The notes: a model not told the origin generated them from the sequence alone. Counted from the first letter of the stretch, positions 1-6,530 are shown. The stretch is 7,272 nt of DNA from Chitinophagaceae bacterium (GCA_021323155.1 JAJTCI010000117.1:1-7272), one strand, 5' to 3'. Numbers and translations: made by a program.

Positions 1-39
1 GCTCACTTCAGATAAGTAATATTGAACGCTTTAATAGGA

Positions 40-67
40 GCCACTGCCCACAACAGTGGCTTTTTTT
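40..67 (+). terminator. Rho-independent terminator of an upstream gene
   Basis: A perfect 7-bp stem (GCCACTG at 40-46, CAGTGGC at 54-60) encloses a 7-nt loop and is followed directly by seven T residues (61-67). This is the classic layout of an intrinsic terminator reading rightward. No gene for it is visible in the 39 bases before it, so it most likely ends a plus-strand gene outside the window and insulates the DUF2200 gene that follows. Confidence 0.85.
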
Positions 68-92
68 ATGCGCGCTGGTCAAGGCAATCGCG

Positions 93-106
93 TTAACTTT
101 AGTTAA
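93..106. promoter_or_regulatory. Short perfect palindrome just before the DUF2200 ribosome binding site
   Basis: TTAACT and AGTTAA form a perfect 6-bp inverted repeat around a 2-nt centre. Within it, TAACTTTA (94-101) matches seven of eight positions of the Bacteroidota -7 box TAnnTTTG, but no TTTG-like -33 element lies at a suitable distance. It overlaps the start of the AAAGGA ribosome binding site (105-110), which sits 7 nt before the ATG. It could be an operator, a weak promoter box or chance; the evidence is positional only. Confidence 0.25.
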
Positions 107-117
107 AGGAAACCAGC

Positions 118-483
118 ATGAAACCCTCCGCCACGCACAACGAACGAATCGCCAGGATGACCTTCGCCTCGGTATACCCCTTGTACATCGCAAAGGTTGA
201 AAAGAAGGGCAGGACAAAAGAGGAGTTGGACCAGGTGATTGAATGGCTGACCGGTTTTGATAACAAAAAACTACAGGAGTTGATCACTGAGAAAGCCACT
301 TTCGAAACATTCTTCAAAAAGGCTAAGCTTAATCCCAATGCACACCTAATCACTGGTGTAATATGCGGCTACCGTATTGAAGAGATCGAAGAACCTTTAA
401 CGAAGCAGGTGAGATACCTGGATAAACTGGTGGACGAGCTCGCCAAGGGCAGAAAGATGGAAAAGATCCTTCGCAACACTTAA
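118..483 (+). CDS. DUF2200 family protein
   Basis: This 121-residue protein is recognised as DUF2200, a small soluble family of unknown function. The family hallmarks are visible in order: the N-terminal block MTFASVYPLYIAKVEKKGRT (14-33), the E-W-LTGF segment (42-47), FETFFKKAKLNPN (62-74), the ITGVICGYRIEEIE block (78-91) and the C-terminal RYLDKLVDELAKGRKMEKIL (99-118). The length is normal for the family, and there is no signal peptide or membrane segment, so a cytoplasmic location is expected. The ATG start is well supported: AAAGGA at 105-110 is a good ribosome binding site 7 nt upstream. The gene is isolated behind a terminator and converges on pirin, with a 4-base overlap of stop codons. 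Nothing in the context suggests a role, and I do not assign one. Confidence 0.9.
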   Translation: MKPSATHNERIARMTFASVYPLYIAKVEKKGRTKEELDQVIEWLTGFDNKKLQELITEKATFETFFKKAKLNPNAHLITGVICGYRIEEIEEPLTKQVRYLDKLVDELAKGRKMEKILRNT

Positions 484-1394
484 GACAGTACCTCCGGCGG
501 CGGTCCCCCCGCTGGTTTACTCTTATCTTCTGGCAATGGTATGTATTCCTGGTTATCATTCGGTGGTAATATGATCCGCCCCTGTTTCCAGTCTTCCTTC
601 GCCTGTTCGATCCTCTCCTTCCGGCTGCTCACAAAATTCCACCAGATATATCTTTCACCTACGGGCTCGCCTCCAAGCAACATCAGCGTAGCGTTTTCTA
701 TCGCGAGAATGGCGGGGTCGGTGTTCTTCGAAAATACCAATAATCGCCCCTCCCCGTACCTTACACCGGACACTTCTAGTGTGCCCTTAACAATATAAAT
801 ACCCCGTTCACTGTGTTGCATGGGCAAACCGAAACGCGTTCCCTGCTGCAACACCACGTGCAGGTAGAACAAAGACGAATGCGTAGGTACATTGCCCCGC
901 AACCCATAGGCTTCGCCTGCGATCAGTCGCATCCACGTACCCTTGTCAGTGAACACCGGCAACTGGGTGGCGTTGTAATTATTAAAGGAAGGCGCCGACT
1001 CTTCATCTTTTTCAGGAAGTGCGACCCACGTCTGGATCATCTCCAGTTCTCCCCCTGCAAGTGCAGCCGGGTCCTCAAAGCGTTCACTATGGGCGATACC
1101 ACTGCCCGCCGTCATCCAATTCACCTCTCCCGGTTTTATTACCTGTTCTACACCAAGGCTATCGCGATGCGTGACCTGCCCGCCAAATAAATAACTCACT
1201 GTGGATAGGCCTATATGTGGATGGGGTAACACGTCAAGACTTACGGCGGGCGCCGGTTGTGCTGTTACGGGACCAGCATGGTCCATAAATATAAATGGTC
1301 CCACCATCCGCCTTTTTCTGAACGGCAGGATCCTTTTGACATCCATGCCAGGGGCGATTGATGCGTGGCGGGGTTCTATTACAATTTCGAGCAT
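480..1394 (-). CDS. Pirin family protein (bicupin iron protein, possible quercetinase)
   Basis: This 304-residue protein has full pirin architecture. The N-terminal cupin (about 25-130) carries the signature FIFMDHAGP (35-43), PHPHIGLSTVSYLF (57-70) and GSGIAHSERF (98-107). The C-terminal pirin_C domain runs from about 180 to 285 and ends in the typical GGEPVGERYIWWNFVSSRKERIEQAKEDW. H58, H60, H102 and E104 match the 3-His/1-Glu metal site known from human pirin (His56, His58, His101, Glu103), so iron binding is likely preserved. Bacterial pirins have been shown to have quercetin 2,3-dioxygenase activity or regulatory partners; which applies here cannot be read from sequence. The Pro/Gly-rich tail after residue 290 is probably disordered. 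The gene is divergent from the VOC gene, with 109 bp between starts, and its stop overlaps that of the DUF2200 gene. No clear Shine-Dalgarno sequence precedes the ATG. Confidence 0.93.
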   Translation of the reverse strand: MLEIVIEPRHASIAPGMDVKRILPFRKRRMVGPFIFMDHAGPVTAQPAPAVSLDVLPHPHIGLSTVSYLFGGQVTHRDSLGVEQVIKPGEVNWMTAGSGIAHSERFEDPAALAGGELEMIQTWVALPEKDEESAPSFNNYNATQLPVFTDKGTWMRLIAGEAYGLRGNVPTHSSLFYLHVVLQQGTRFGLPMQHSERGIYIVKGTLEVSGVRYGEGRLLVFSKNTDPAILAIENATLMLLGGEPVGERYIWWNFVSSRKERIEQAKEDWKQGRIILPPNDNQEYIPLPEDKSKPAGGPPPEVLS

Positions 1395-1503
1395 AGCTTA
1401 TCGCGTTGAAATGAAAGGTACAGCTTATAAGGCGGCACTTTATTGGGCAAGTTACCACCCTTATATTATCATCGGTGATCATAAAAATGTTGAACTTTAT
1501 AGG
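1395..1503. promoter_or_regulatory. Divergent intergenic region between pirin and the VOC gene
   Basis: This 109-bp gap must contain the start signals of both divergent genes. On the minus strand TACCTTTC (complement of 1413-1420) matches seven of eight positions of TAnnTTTG and lies about 20 nt before the pirin ATG, but the nearest TTG (1448-1450) is too far upstream to be a convincing -33 element. On the plus strand I see no good promoter box or ribosome binding site before the VOC ATG. The region is AT-rich around 1461-1500. Confidence 0.35.
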
Positions 1504-1995
1504 ATGCAGGAAAAATACACCATACCAGCCGGTACGCGCATCGGCCACATTCACCTGAAAGTTTCAGACCTTGAAAAAGCGCTGTCTTTTTACCGCGACC
1601 TGCTCGGCTTTGAAGTGATGCAGCATTACGGCGACTCGGCGGTATTCGTTTCCGCCGGCGGTTACCATCATCACATCGGCCTGAATACCTGGCATAGCAA
1701 AAACGCCGGGCCTGCGCCGGCGAATGCAGCGGGTTTGTATCATACGGCCATCCTTTACCCTACACGCAAAGACCTGGCGATAGCATTAAAGCGACTGATC
1801 GAGGCCAAATACCCGTTGAACGGCGCTTCTGATCATGGCGTGTCGGAAGCCATCTACCTCGACGACCCGGATGGAAACGGCGTGGAATTGTATTGGGACA
1901 AACCCCGCGAAGACTGGCCCTTCGACAGCAACGGAAAACTACAGATGATCACCGCCCGGTTAGACGTCCAGGCCCTCCTCGCCGAAGCCGGATGA
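1504..1995 (+). CDS. CatE-like VOC (glyoxalase/extradiol dioxygenase fold) protein
   Basis: This 163-residue protein has a VOC fold resembling one half of CatE-type catechol 2,3-dioxygenases. The first module begins GHIHLKVSDLEKALSFYRDLLGFEV (14-38) and includes HHHIGLNTW (55-63). The second has GLYHTAILYPTRKDLAIALKRL (77-98) and SEAIYLDDPDGNGVELYWDKP (114-134). H15, H80 and E129 fall where the family's metal ligands are expected, so a divalent-metal enzyme is plausible; the substrate cannot be named. True CatE has two such units and is nearly twice as long, so ring-cleaving activity should not be assumed. The reading frame is open upstream to 1201, but that stretch lies antisense to pirin and has no VOC homology. 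The ATG at 1504 is therefore chosen, because it starts just before the first beta strand. There is no Shine-Dalgarno sequence. Confidence 0.85.
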   Translation: MQEKYTIPAGTRIGHIHLKVSDLEKALSFYRDLLGFEVMQHYGDSAVFVSAGGYHHHIGLNTWHSKNAGPAPANAAGLYHTAILYPTRKDLAIALKRLIEAKYPLNGASDHGVSEAIYLDDPDGNGVELYWDKPREDWPFDSNGKLQMITARLDVQALLAEAG

Positions 1996-2045
1996 TCTTT
2001 TTGTTACCCTTTGCACCTGCCGTACCCGGCGTTAGGTATGGGTTG

Positions 2046-2094
2046 CCATTCACCATTGCCCATTGCCCATTGCCCATTCACCATTGCCCATTCA
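2046..2094 (+). repeat. Heptamer tandem array 1 (mixed CCATTCA / CCATTGC), 7 units
   Basis: Seven perfect 7-base units run head to tail: CCATTCA, three... in order CCATTCA, CCATTGC, CCATTGC, CCATTGC, CCATTCA, CCATTGC, CCATTCA, followed by a degenerate CCATCCC at 2095-2101. The two unit types differ only in the last two bases. The plus strand is almost free of G, so the array cannot fold into a stable hairpin. It lies in the 145-bp gap between the VOC gene and the S9 peptidase gene and ends 46 bp before the latter's ATG. The reading frame through it is open but is repeat-derived and not part of the peptidase. Confidence 0.95.
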
Positions 2095-2140
2095 CCATCC
2101 CACACCTTTCACTTATCTTACATCCTCCAAAACCAATTGT

Positions 2141-4288
2141 ATGACCCGAAAATTGCTGGCTGCAGTCGCCATCACATCTATGATAGCATGTAAATCAGAA
2201 ATGCAGAAAACACCTTACCAGTGGCCCCAGGGCGCTAAGCCCCCGGTCGCAACGATCAAACCCCACGTCCGGGAACTCCATGGCGAAAAAGTAGTTGACA
2301 ATTACTACTGGATGTACGACTACTTTGGCAAGGGCCCCGACAGCACCAAAGTCATCGAATACCTCAACGCCGAGAATGCTTATGTAGATACCGTCATGAG
2401 CGGGCTCAAACAATTTCGCGAAGACCTTTTCCAGGAAATGAAAGCGCGCATCAAAGAGAAAGACGAAAGCGTACCGGTATTCAAGAACGGTTATTACTAT
2501 TACACAAGAACGGAGGATGGCAAACAGTACTACAAATACTGCCGTAAAAAAGGCAGCCTCACCGCACCGGAAGAAATACTGCTGGATGTAGACAAAATGG
2601 CGGAAGGCAAAGCCTATTACGCCGCCCGCGGATTTTCAGTGAGTGAAGACAACAAACTCCTCGCCTACGGTGTCGACGAGGTATCGAGAAGGCAATACGT
2701 GATACACGTAAAGAACCTGGAAACAGGAGAGGTAATGAATGACCGCATCGCGAACACGGAAGGCGACCCGACCTGGGCCAACGATAACAAAACGATATTT
2801 TATACGGGCAAGAATCCTCAGACACTGCTTTCTGAAAAGATCAAACGACACACGATCGGTACCAACGCTGCGCAGGACGCGGTGGTGTACGAAGAACAAG
2901 ATAAGAGTAACTATATCGGTGTGGGTAAGTCGAAGAACAACCGCCACATCATGATCTATTCCTATGCTACGCTTTCTTCCGAATACCGCTCTATTGACGC
3001 AGCAACACCTACGGCTCCATTCAAAGTATTCCAGCCGAGAATGAAGGATGTATTGTATGACGTGATACCACTGGCGGACAAATTCCTGGTGCGCACCAAC
3101 CTCAACGCTAAGAATTTCCGTTTGATGGAAGCACCCCTTGATAAACCCGGCGTGGAGAACTGGAAAGAAGTGATCCCCCACCGTACCGATGTTTTACTGG
3201 AAGGCGTAGAAGAATTCAAAGACTTTGTCGTGATCAGCGAAAGGCAGAACGGGCTGATCAAACTCCGTGTTCGCAACCTCAACGGGAATGAACACTATAT
3301 TGACTTCGGCGAACCCGCCTATGATGCCTATGCTAGCGGCAACCCGGAGTACAACACCACCAACCTGCGTTACAACTATACCTCCCTTACTACCCCGAAC
3401 TCCGTATACGATTATAACATGGTGTCGAAGGATAAGAAGCTGATGAAACAAACGGAGGTGCTCGGTGGTTACGACGCGAAGGAATACGTTACGGAGCGCC
3501 TATATGCTACCGCCAGGGACGGGGTAAAGATCCCCATCTCCATCGTTTACAAAAAAGGATTTGAGAAAGATGGGAATGCGCCATTGCTGTTGTACGGTTA
3601 CGGCTCTTACGGCGCAAGTATGGACGCGGCATTCAACAGCTCCAGGCTGAGCCTCCTCAACCGGGGATTCGCCTATGCCATCGCGCACATTCGTGGCGGC
3701 CAGGAAATGGGCAGGCACTGGTACGAAGAAGGCAAGATGATGAAGAAGATGAATACATTCAACGACTTCATCGACGCGGGCAAATTCCTGGTCAGTGAAA
3801 AATACACCGCTAAAGAACATCTGTACGCGATGGGTGGCAGCGCCGGCGGGCTACTAATGGGTGCCGTGATCAACCTGGAGCCGGAACTGTTTCACGGCAT
3901 CGTGGCACAGGTTCCGTTCGTTGACATGATCAACACCATGCTGGACGAAAGCATTCCGCTCACCACGAACGAATTTGACGAATGGGGCAACCCCAAGAAC
4001 AAGGATGCCTATATGTACATGAAGACCTATTCGCCCTACGAGAATATCGAGAAAAAAGCCTACCCGCATATGCTCGTCACCACCGGGCTCCACGACAGCC
4101 AGGTGCAGTACTTCGAGCCGGCAAAATGGGTGGCCAAACTCCGGGCAATGAAAACAGATAACAACCTCCTGCTACTGAAAACAGAAATGGCTTATGGACA
4201 CGGCGGCGCTTCCGGCAGGTTCGATTACCTGAAAGACGTCGCGCTCAACTACGCGTTCCTCCTGGCGCTGGAAGGTATTACGAAATAA
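2141..4288 (+). CDS. Oligopeptidase B-type S9 serine peptidase, predicted lipoprotein
   Basis: This 715-residue prolyl-oligopeptidase-family enzyme has a beta-propeller domain (about 90-440) and a C-terminal alpha/beta-hydrolase domain. Close identity to oligopeptidase B is seen in YGYGSYGAS (485-493), RGGQEMGRHWYEEGK (518-532), AMGGSAGG (563-570), FVDMINTMLDESIPLTTNEF (593-612) and TTGLHDSQVQYFEPAKWVAK (647-666). The catalytic triad is S567, D652, H687. Oligopeptidase B cleaves short peptides after Arg or Lys. E611 and D613 sit where the P1-selecting acidic pair is known, and D495 retains one P2 position while the second is Ala (A497). Unlike the cytoplasmic E. coli enzyme, it starts with a lipoprotein-type signal (MTRKLLAAVAITSMIAC, lipobox Cys17), which implies envelope anchoring. 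The ATG at 2141 is chosen because it begins the signal peptide; the open frame further upstream is translated heptamer repeat. The gene stands alone and ends in a strong terminator. Confidence 0.92.
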   Translation: MTRKLLAAVAITSMIACKSEMQKTPYQWPQGAKPPVATIKPHVRELHGEKVVDNYYWMYDYFGKGPDSTKVIEYLNAENAYVDTVMSGLKQFREDLFQEMKARIKEKDESVPVFKNGYYYYTRTEDGKQYYKYCRKKGSLTAPEEILLDVDKMAEGKAYYAARGFSVSEDNKLLAYGVDEVSRRQYVIHVKNLETGEVMNDRIANTEGDPTWANDNKTIFYTGKNPQTLLSEKIKRHTIGTNAAQDAVVYEEQDKSNYIGVGKSKNNRHIMIYSYATLSSEYRSIDAATPTAPFKVFQPRMKDVLYDVIPLADKFLVRTNLNAKNFRLMEAPLDKPGVENWKEVIPHRTDVLLEGVEEFKDFVVISERQNGLIKLRVRNLNGNEHYIDFGEPAYDAYASGNPEYNTTNLRYNYTSLTTPNSVYDYNMVSKDKKLMKQTEVLGGYDAKEYVTERLYATARDGVKIPISIVYKKGFEKDGNAPLLLYGYGSYGASMDAAFNSSRLSLLNRGFAYAIAHIRGGQEMGRHWYEEGKMMKKMNTFNDFIDAGKFLVSEKYTAKEHLYAMGGSAGGLLMGAVINLEPELFHGIVAQVPFVDMINTMLDESIPLTTNEFDEWGNPKNKDAYMYMKTYSPYENIEKKAYPHMLVTTGLHDSQVQYFEPAKWVAKLRAMKTDNNLLLLKTEMAYGHGGASGRFDYLKDVALNYAFLLALEGITK

Positions 4289-4296
4289 ACACAGCC

Positions 4297-4335
4297 AGAG
4301 TGGTTCACTCTCCAGGAGTGAGCCACTCTTTTTTT
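4297..4335 (+). terminator. Rho-independent terminator of the S9 peptidase gene
   Basis: A 14-bp stem (4297-4310 with 4316-4329), containing a single G-U pair, closes a 5-nt TCCAG loop and runs into seven T residues (4329-4335). It begins 8 bases after the peptidase stop codon. The stem has no T-run on the minus strand, so it acts rightward only. Confidence 0.93.
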
Positions 4336-4362
4336 CAGACCGCAGCGCTCATATAACGCCTT

Positions 4363-4401
4363 CTACTTTGCGCCGTTGCCCCTTTGCTACTTTGCGTGAA
4401 C
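4363..4401 (+). repeat. CTTTGC-periodic element, copy A (upstream of trmN6-like gene)
   Basis: Three CTTTGC motifs (4366, 4382, 4390) plus a degenerate GTTGC (4375-4379) recur at 8-9 base intervals, ending in CTTTGCGTGAAC. A very similar 39-base element lies at 6531-6569 before hscB. TACTTTG occurs twice but is one base short of TAnnTTTG, so it is not a clean promoter box. The element may be a dispersed repeat or a promoter-region motif. The open frame across it (in frame with the methyltransferase from 4368) is not considered coding. Confidence 0.6.
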
Positions 4402-4454
4402 CCCCCGTTGCCCGTATGGCAATGCATCCTTCTCAAATCGTATCTTGCGGCGCG

Positions 4455-5174
4455 ATGTCCAACACTTATTTCCAATTCAAGCAGTTTACCGTGCACCAGG
4501 ACAAAACCGCTATGAAGGTGTGTACGGATGCCTGCCTCTTCGGAGCCTTCGTTGCTGACACATTCCGAAAGACCAACACCCGTTTCAGCGTGCTCGACAT
4601 CGGCACCGGTACCGGTTTGTTATCACTCATGCTGGCACAGAAAAGCCCGGCCGCCCGCATTGACGCGGTAGAGATCGACAAGGCCGCGGCGGAACAGGCG
4701 CGAGATAATTTTAAACGTTCGCCCTGGAAAGACCGGCTGCATGTGCACCACCAACCCATCCAGGAGTTCGGCATCAACACATACGATCTCATCATTTCCA
4801 ACCCGCCCTTTTACGAAAACGACCTGAAAAGCGATAATACAAAACGCAACCTTGCGCTCCATGGCACCGCGCTGGGATTGGATGACTTGCTTGAAATTGT
4901 ACAAAAGCATATTGCCGGGCATGGCAAATTCGCGGTGCTGCTTCCCTATCACCGCTCGGCCAACTTCATCAACCACGCGCTGCTGAAGGACTTTTACCTG
5001 CACGAAGAAATATCGGTGAAGCAATCATCAAAGCATCCCTACTTCCGCAGTATGTTATTGTTTGGAAGAAATAAACAGCAGGCCCTCCACTCGGACATCT
5101 GCATTCGTGACAAAACAGAAGATTATTCAGAAGAATTCAAAATACTGTTGAAGGACTATTACCTTAATTTATAA
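4455..5174 (+). CDS. tRNA1(Val) (adenine(37)-N6)-methyltransferase-like (TrmN6/YfiC family)
   Basis: This 239-residue class I SAM-dependent methyltransferase resembles TrmN6, which methylates N6 of A37 next to the anticodon of tRNA1(Val). Its N-terminus, FQFKQFTVHQDKTAMKVCTDACLFGAF (6-32), is the family-specific block ahead of the SAM domain. Motif I is VLDIGTGTGLLSLML (46-60), an acidic AVEID (71-75) ends the second strand, and the catalytic NPPFY (116-120) is the N6-adenine signature. Length is normal for the family. The frame is open back to 4368 with further ATGs at 4416 and 4422, but those residues come from the CTTTGC element and lack homology, so the ATG at 4455 is preferred. No Shine-Dalgarno sequence is visible. 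The gene converges on the LKR-like gene with only a heptamer array between them. The tRNA substrate is inferred from family, and related rRNA or protein methylases share the NPPY motif. Confidence 0.85.
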   Translation: MSNTYFQFKQFTVHQDKTAMKVCTDACLFGAFVADTFRKTNTRFSVLDIGTGTGLLSLMLAQKSPAARIDAVEIDKAAAEQARDNFKRSPWKDRLHVHHQPIQEFGINTYDLIISNPPFYENDLKSDNTKRNLALHGTALGLDDLLEIVQKHIAGHGKFAVLLPYHRSANFINHALLKDFYLHEEISVKQSSKHPYFRSMLLFGRNKQQALHSDICIRDKTEDYSEEFKILLKDYYLNL

Positions 5175-5212
5175 AGCTCCCTTAGATCGAATACCTTGCG
5201 CGGCAATTGACG

Positions 5213-5289
5213 CCATTCACCATTCACCATTCACCATTCACCATTCACCATTCACCATTCACCATTCACCATTCACCATTCACCATTCA
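5213..5289 (+). repeat. Heptamer tandem array 2, 11 perfect CCATTCA units
   Basis: Eleven identical copies of CCATTCA run without interruption for 77 bases. The unit is the same, and in the same orientation, as in the array at 2046. The array lies between two convergent genes and overlaps the last 17 bases of the minus-strand gene, encoding its final residues and stop. Because 7 is not a multiple of 3, the complementary strand (TGAATGG repeated) presents TGA in every frame within 21 bases, while the plus strand is open in all frames. Perfect identity suggests recent expansion or active homogenisation. It has no spacers and so is not CRISPR. Confidence 0.97.
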
Positions 5290-6478
5290 CATACCCCCTC
5301 AAATACTCAAAATGCTCCGTTAGCTGTCCGTCTTTAAGTATCGTTGCCTTATCGATCATGGAACTCCCGCCTTTCAACAGGTCCTCCAATACATACTTGA
5401 TCAACTGCTCACCAAAATAACGGCTCGCGTCTTTCGGAAGTTCATTGGGCAGGTTGCCCACCGCCATCACGTCCACGCTGCCGGGTAGATAAGGTATTGT
5501 CTTTTCGCCGCTGATCTTATCCACGCCGTATACCGGGTCTTCGATCGTCTGGTCGCCCAGGTTGCAGGGCACGCTTCCATTCTTGTCGTCGGTTATATCT
5601 GCAATGGTTTTGATCCGGAAATTTGAGTCTTTCATGTCATCCATTTCAAAAAGCCGCGGTATGCCCGGTTCCCAGTAAATACCATTCATCAGGATATCGG
5701 TATATCCCAGGTAATGCCTGAACAGGCATTCGTAGTCCTGTGGATTTTCGTGAAACTCCTGCCGTGTATAGGTTCCCTTTGTTTTATGACGGTAAAGCGT
5801 ACTGCCCTTCAAATGGACATACACCGGGTAAGTAAATTCTTTAGAGAGGAATTCATCCGGCTCAATATCCTGCACGTCCATCAGGTTCATGATCTCCAGG
5901 ATACCATGCGCCACTCTCCCACTGCCCGTAATGGCGATACGGATATTGGGCAACCGCAACCCAAAATAAGTATGGATCAGTTCACGATAGTCGCGGCTCT
6001 CACCAACGCGACCGAGTGCATAGGCGCCACTGCGATTGCCAAAAGCCATCATACCATTGTGTGCGCCTACGATCCCGGCGAAGAAACCAAAGCCAATGAT
6101 CCGCTGCCCGTCCTCGTGCTCCAGGCATTCATAATCGATGATGGTGATCTTTTTCTCTACCATCGCGTGCATGAGTCGCTGGTTGTAGGGCTGTTTTTTC
6201 CGCGTATGCGAAAAGAACATATAGGTCTTACCGGGGATCAGCATTTCCACCGGCACCTCTTTGATGCCCAGCAAAAGATCGCACTCAGCCAGGTCCTCTT
6301 GCACTTCCACGCCGGAACGCTCGTATTCGTTGTCAGTAAAACAGCGTGTAGCGGAAGACTGGACTATGATACGCGTACCAGGAACGTGCTGCAACAGCCA
6401 CCGGCATTGCGCTGGCGTCAGCGCCACGCGGTTATCCGCCGGCACCTTTCCCTCCCGTATCAGTCCGATTACGCGCAT
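5273..6478 (-). CDS. Lysine-ketoglutarate reductase / saccharopine dehydrogenase (LYS1)-like NAD(P)-dependent oxidoreductase
   Basis: This 401-residue enzyme belongs to the alanine dehydrogenase/transhydrogenase-like superfamily and most resembles stand-alone LYS1 or the LKR half of bifunctional LKR/SDH. The N-terminal substrate domain opens GLIREGKVPADNRVALTP (5-22) and contains GIKEVP (71-76) and FFSHTRKKQPYN (88-99). K73 and H91 match the catalytic Lys/His pair known in yeast Lys1 (K77, H96). The Rossmann loop is ITGSGRVAHG (183-192). ADITDDKNGSV (293-303) and VMAVGNLPNELPKDASRYFG (337-356) are LKR-type C-terminal motifs. The likely reaction is reversible formation or cleavage of saccharopine from lysine and 2-oxoglutarate, but no lysine-pathway neighbour supports this, so substrate assignment is tentative. 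The last residues NGEW and the TGA stop are encoded by the heptamer array. The gene is divergent from hscB, with 96 bp between starts. Confidence 0.83.
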   Translation of the reverse strand: MRVIGLIREGKVPADNRVALTPAQCRWLLQHVPGTRIIVQSSATRCFTDNEYERSGVEVQEDLAECDLLLGIKEVPVEMLIPGKTYMFFSHTRKKQPYNQRLMHAMVEKKITIIDYECLEHEDGQRIIGFGFFAGIVGAHNGMMAFGNRSGAYALGRVGESRDYRELIHTYFGLRLPNIRIAITGSGRVAHGILEIMNLMDVQDIEPDEFLSKEFTYPVYVHLKGSTLYRHKTKGTYTRQEFHENPQDYECLFRHYLGYTDILMNGIYWEPGIPRLFEMDDMKDSNFRIKTIADITDDKNGSVPCNLGDQTIEDPVYGVDKISGEKTIPYLPGSVDVMAVGNLPNELPKDASRYFGEQLIKYVLEDLLKGGSSMIDKATILKDGQLTEHFEYLRGYVNGEW

Positions 6479-6530
6479 TTGCTTGTTTATCGCAGCAAGA
6501 TATTTATTATTATGTAACGATCTGGAACCG

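Noticed and set aside
1201..1503. N-terminal extension of the VOC protein by 101 residues
   Set aside because: It lies antisense to the pirin coding sequence and the divergent promoter gap, has no VOC or other recognisable homology, and the ATG at 1504 sits right before the conserved first strand.
2063..2140. 26-residue extension of the S9 peptidase (MPIAHSPLPIHH...)
   Set aside because: The residues are translated heptamer repeat, and the ATG at 2141 begins a proper lipoprotein signal peptide.
2636..3181. 181-residue minus-strand reading frame inside the S9 peptidase
   Set aside because: It is a shadow of the well-supported peptidase gene, with no motifs and no start signals of its own.
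4364..4396. Two TACTTTG boxes as trmN6 promoters
   Set aside because: Each has one spacer base too few for TAnnTTTG and they recur as part of the CTTTGC repeat, so they were described as a repeat rather than called as promoters.
5213..5289. CRISPR array
   Set aside because: The repeats are 7 bases and directly adjacent with no spacers, and there are no cas genes.
5714..6517. 267-residue plus-strand reading frame
   Set aside because: It is antisense to the LKR-like gene, which has clear conserved motifs; the translated product has no recognisable domain.
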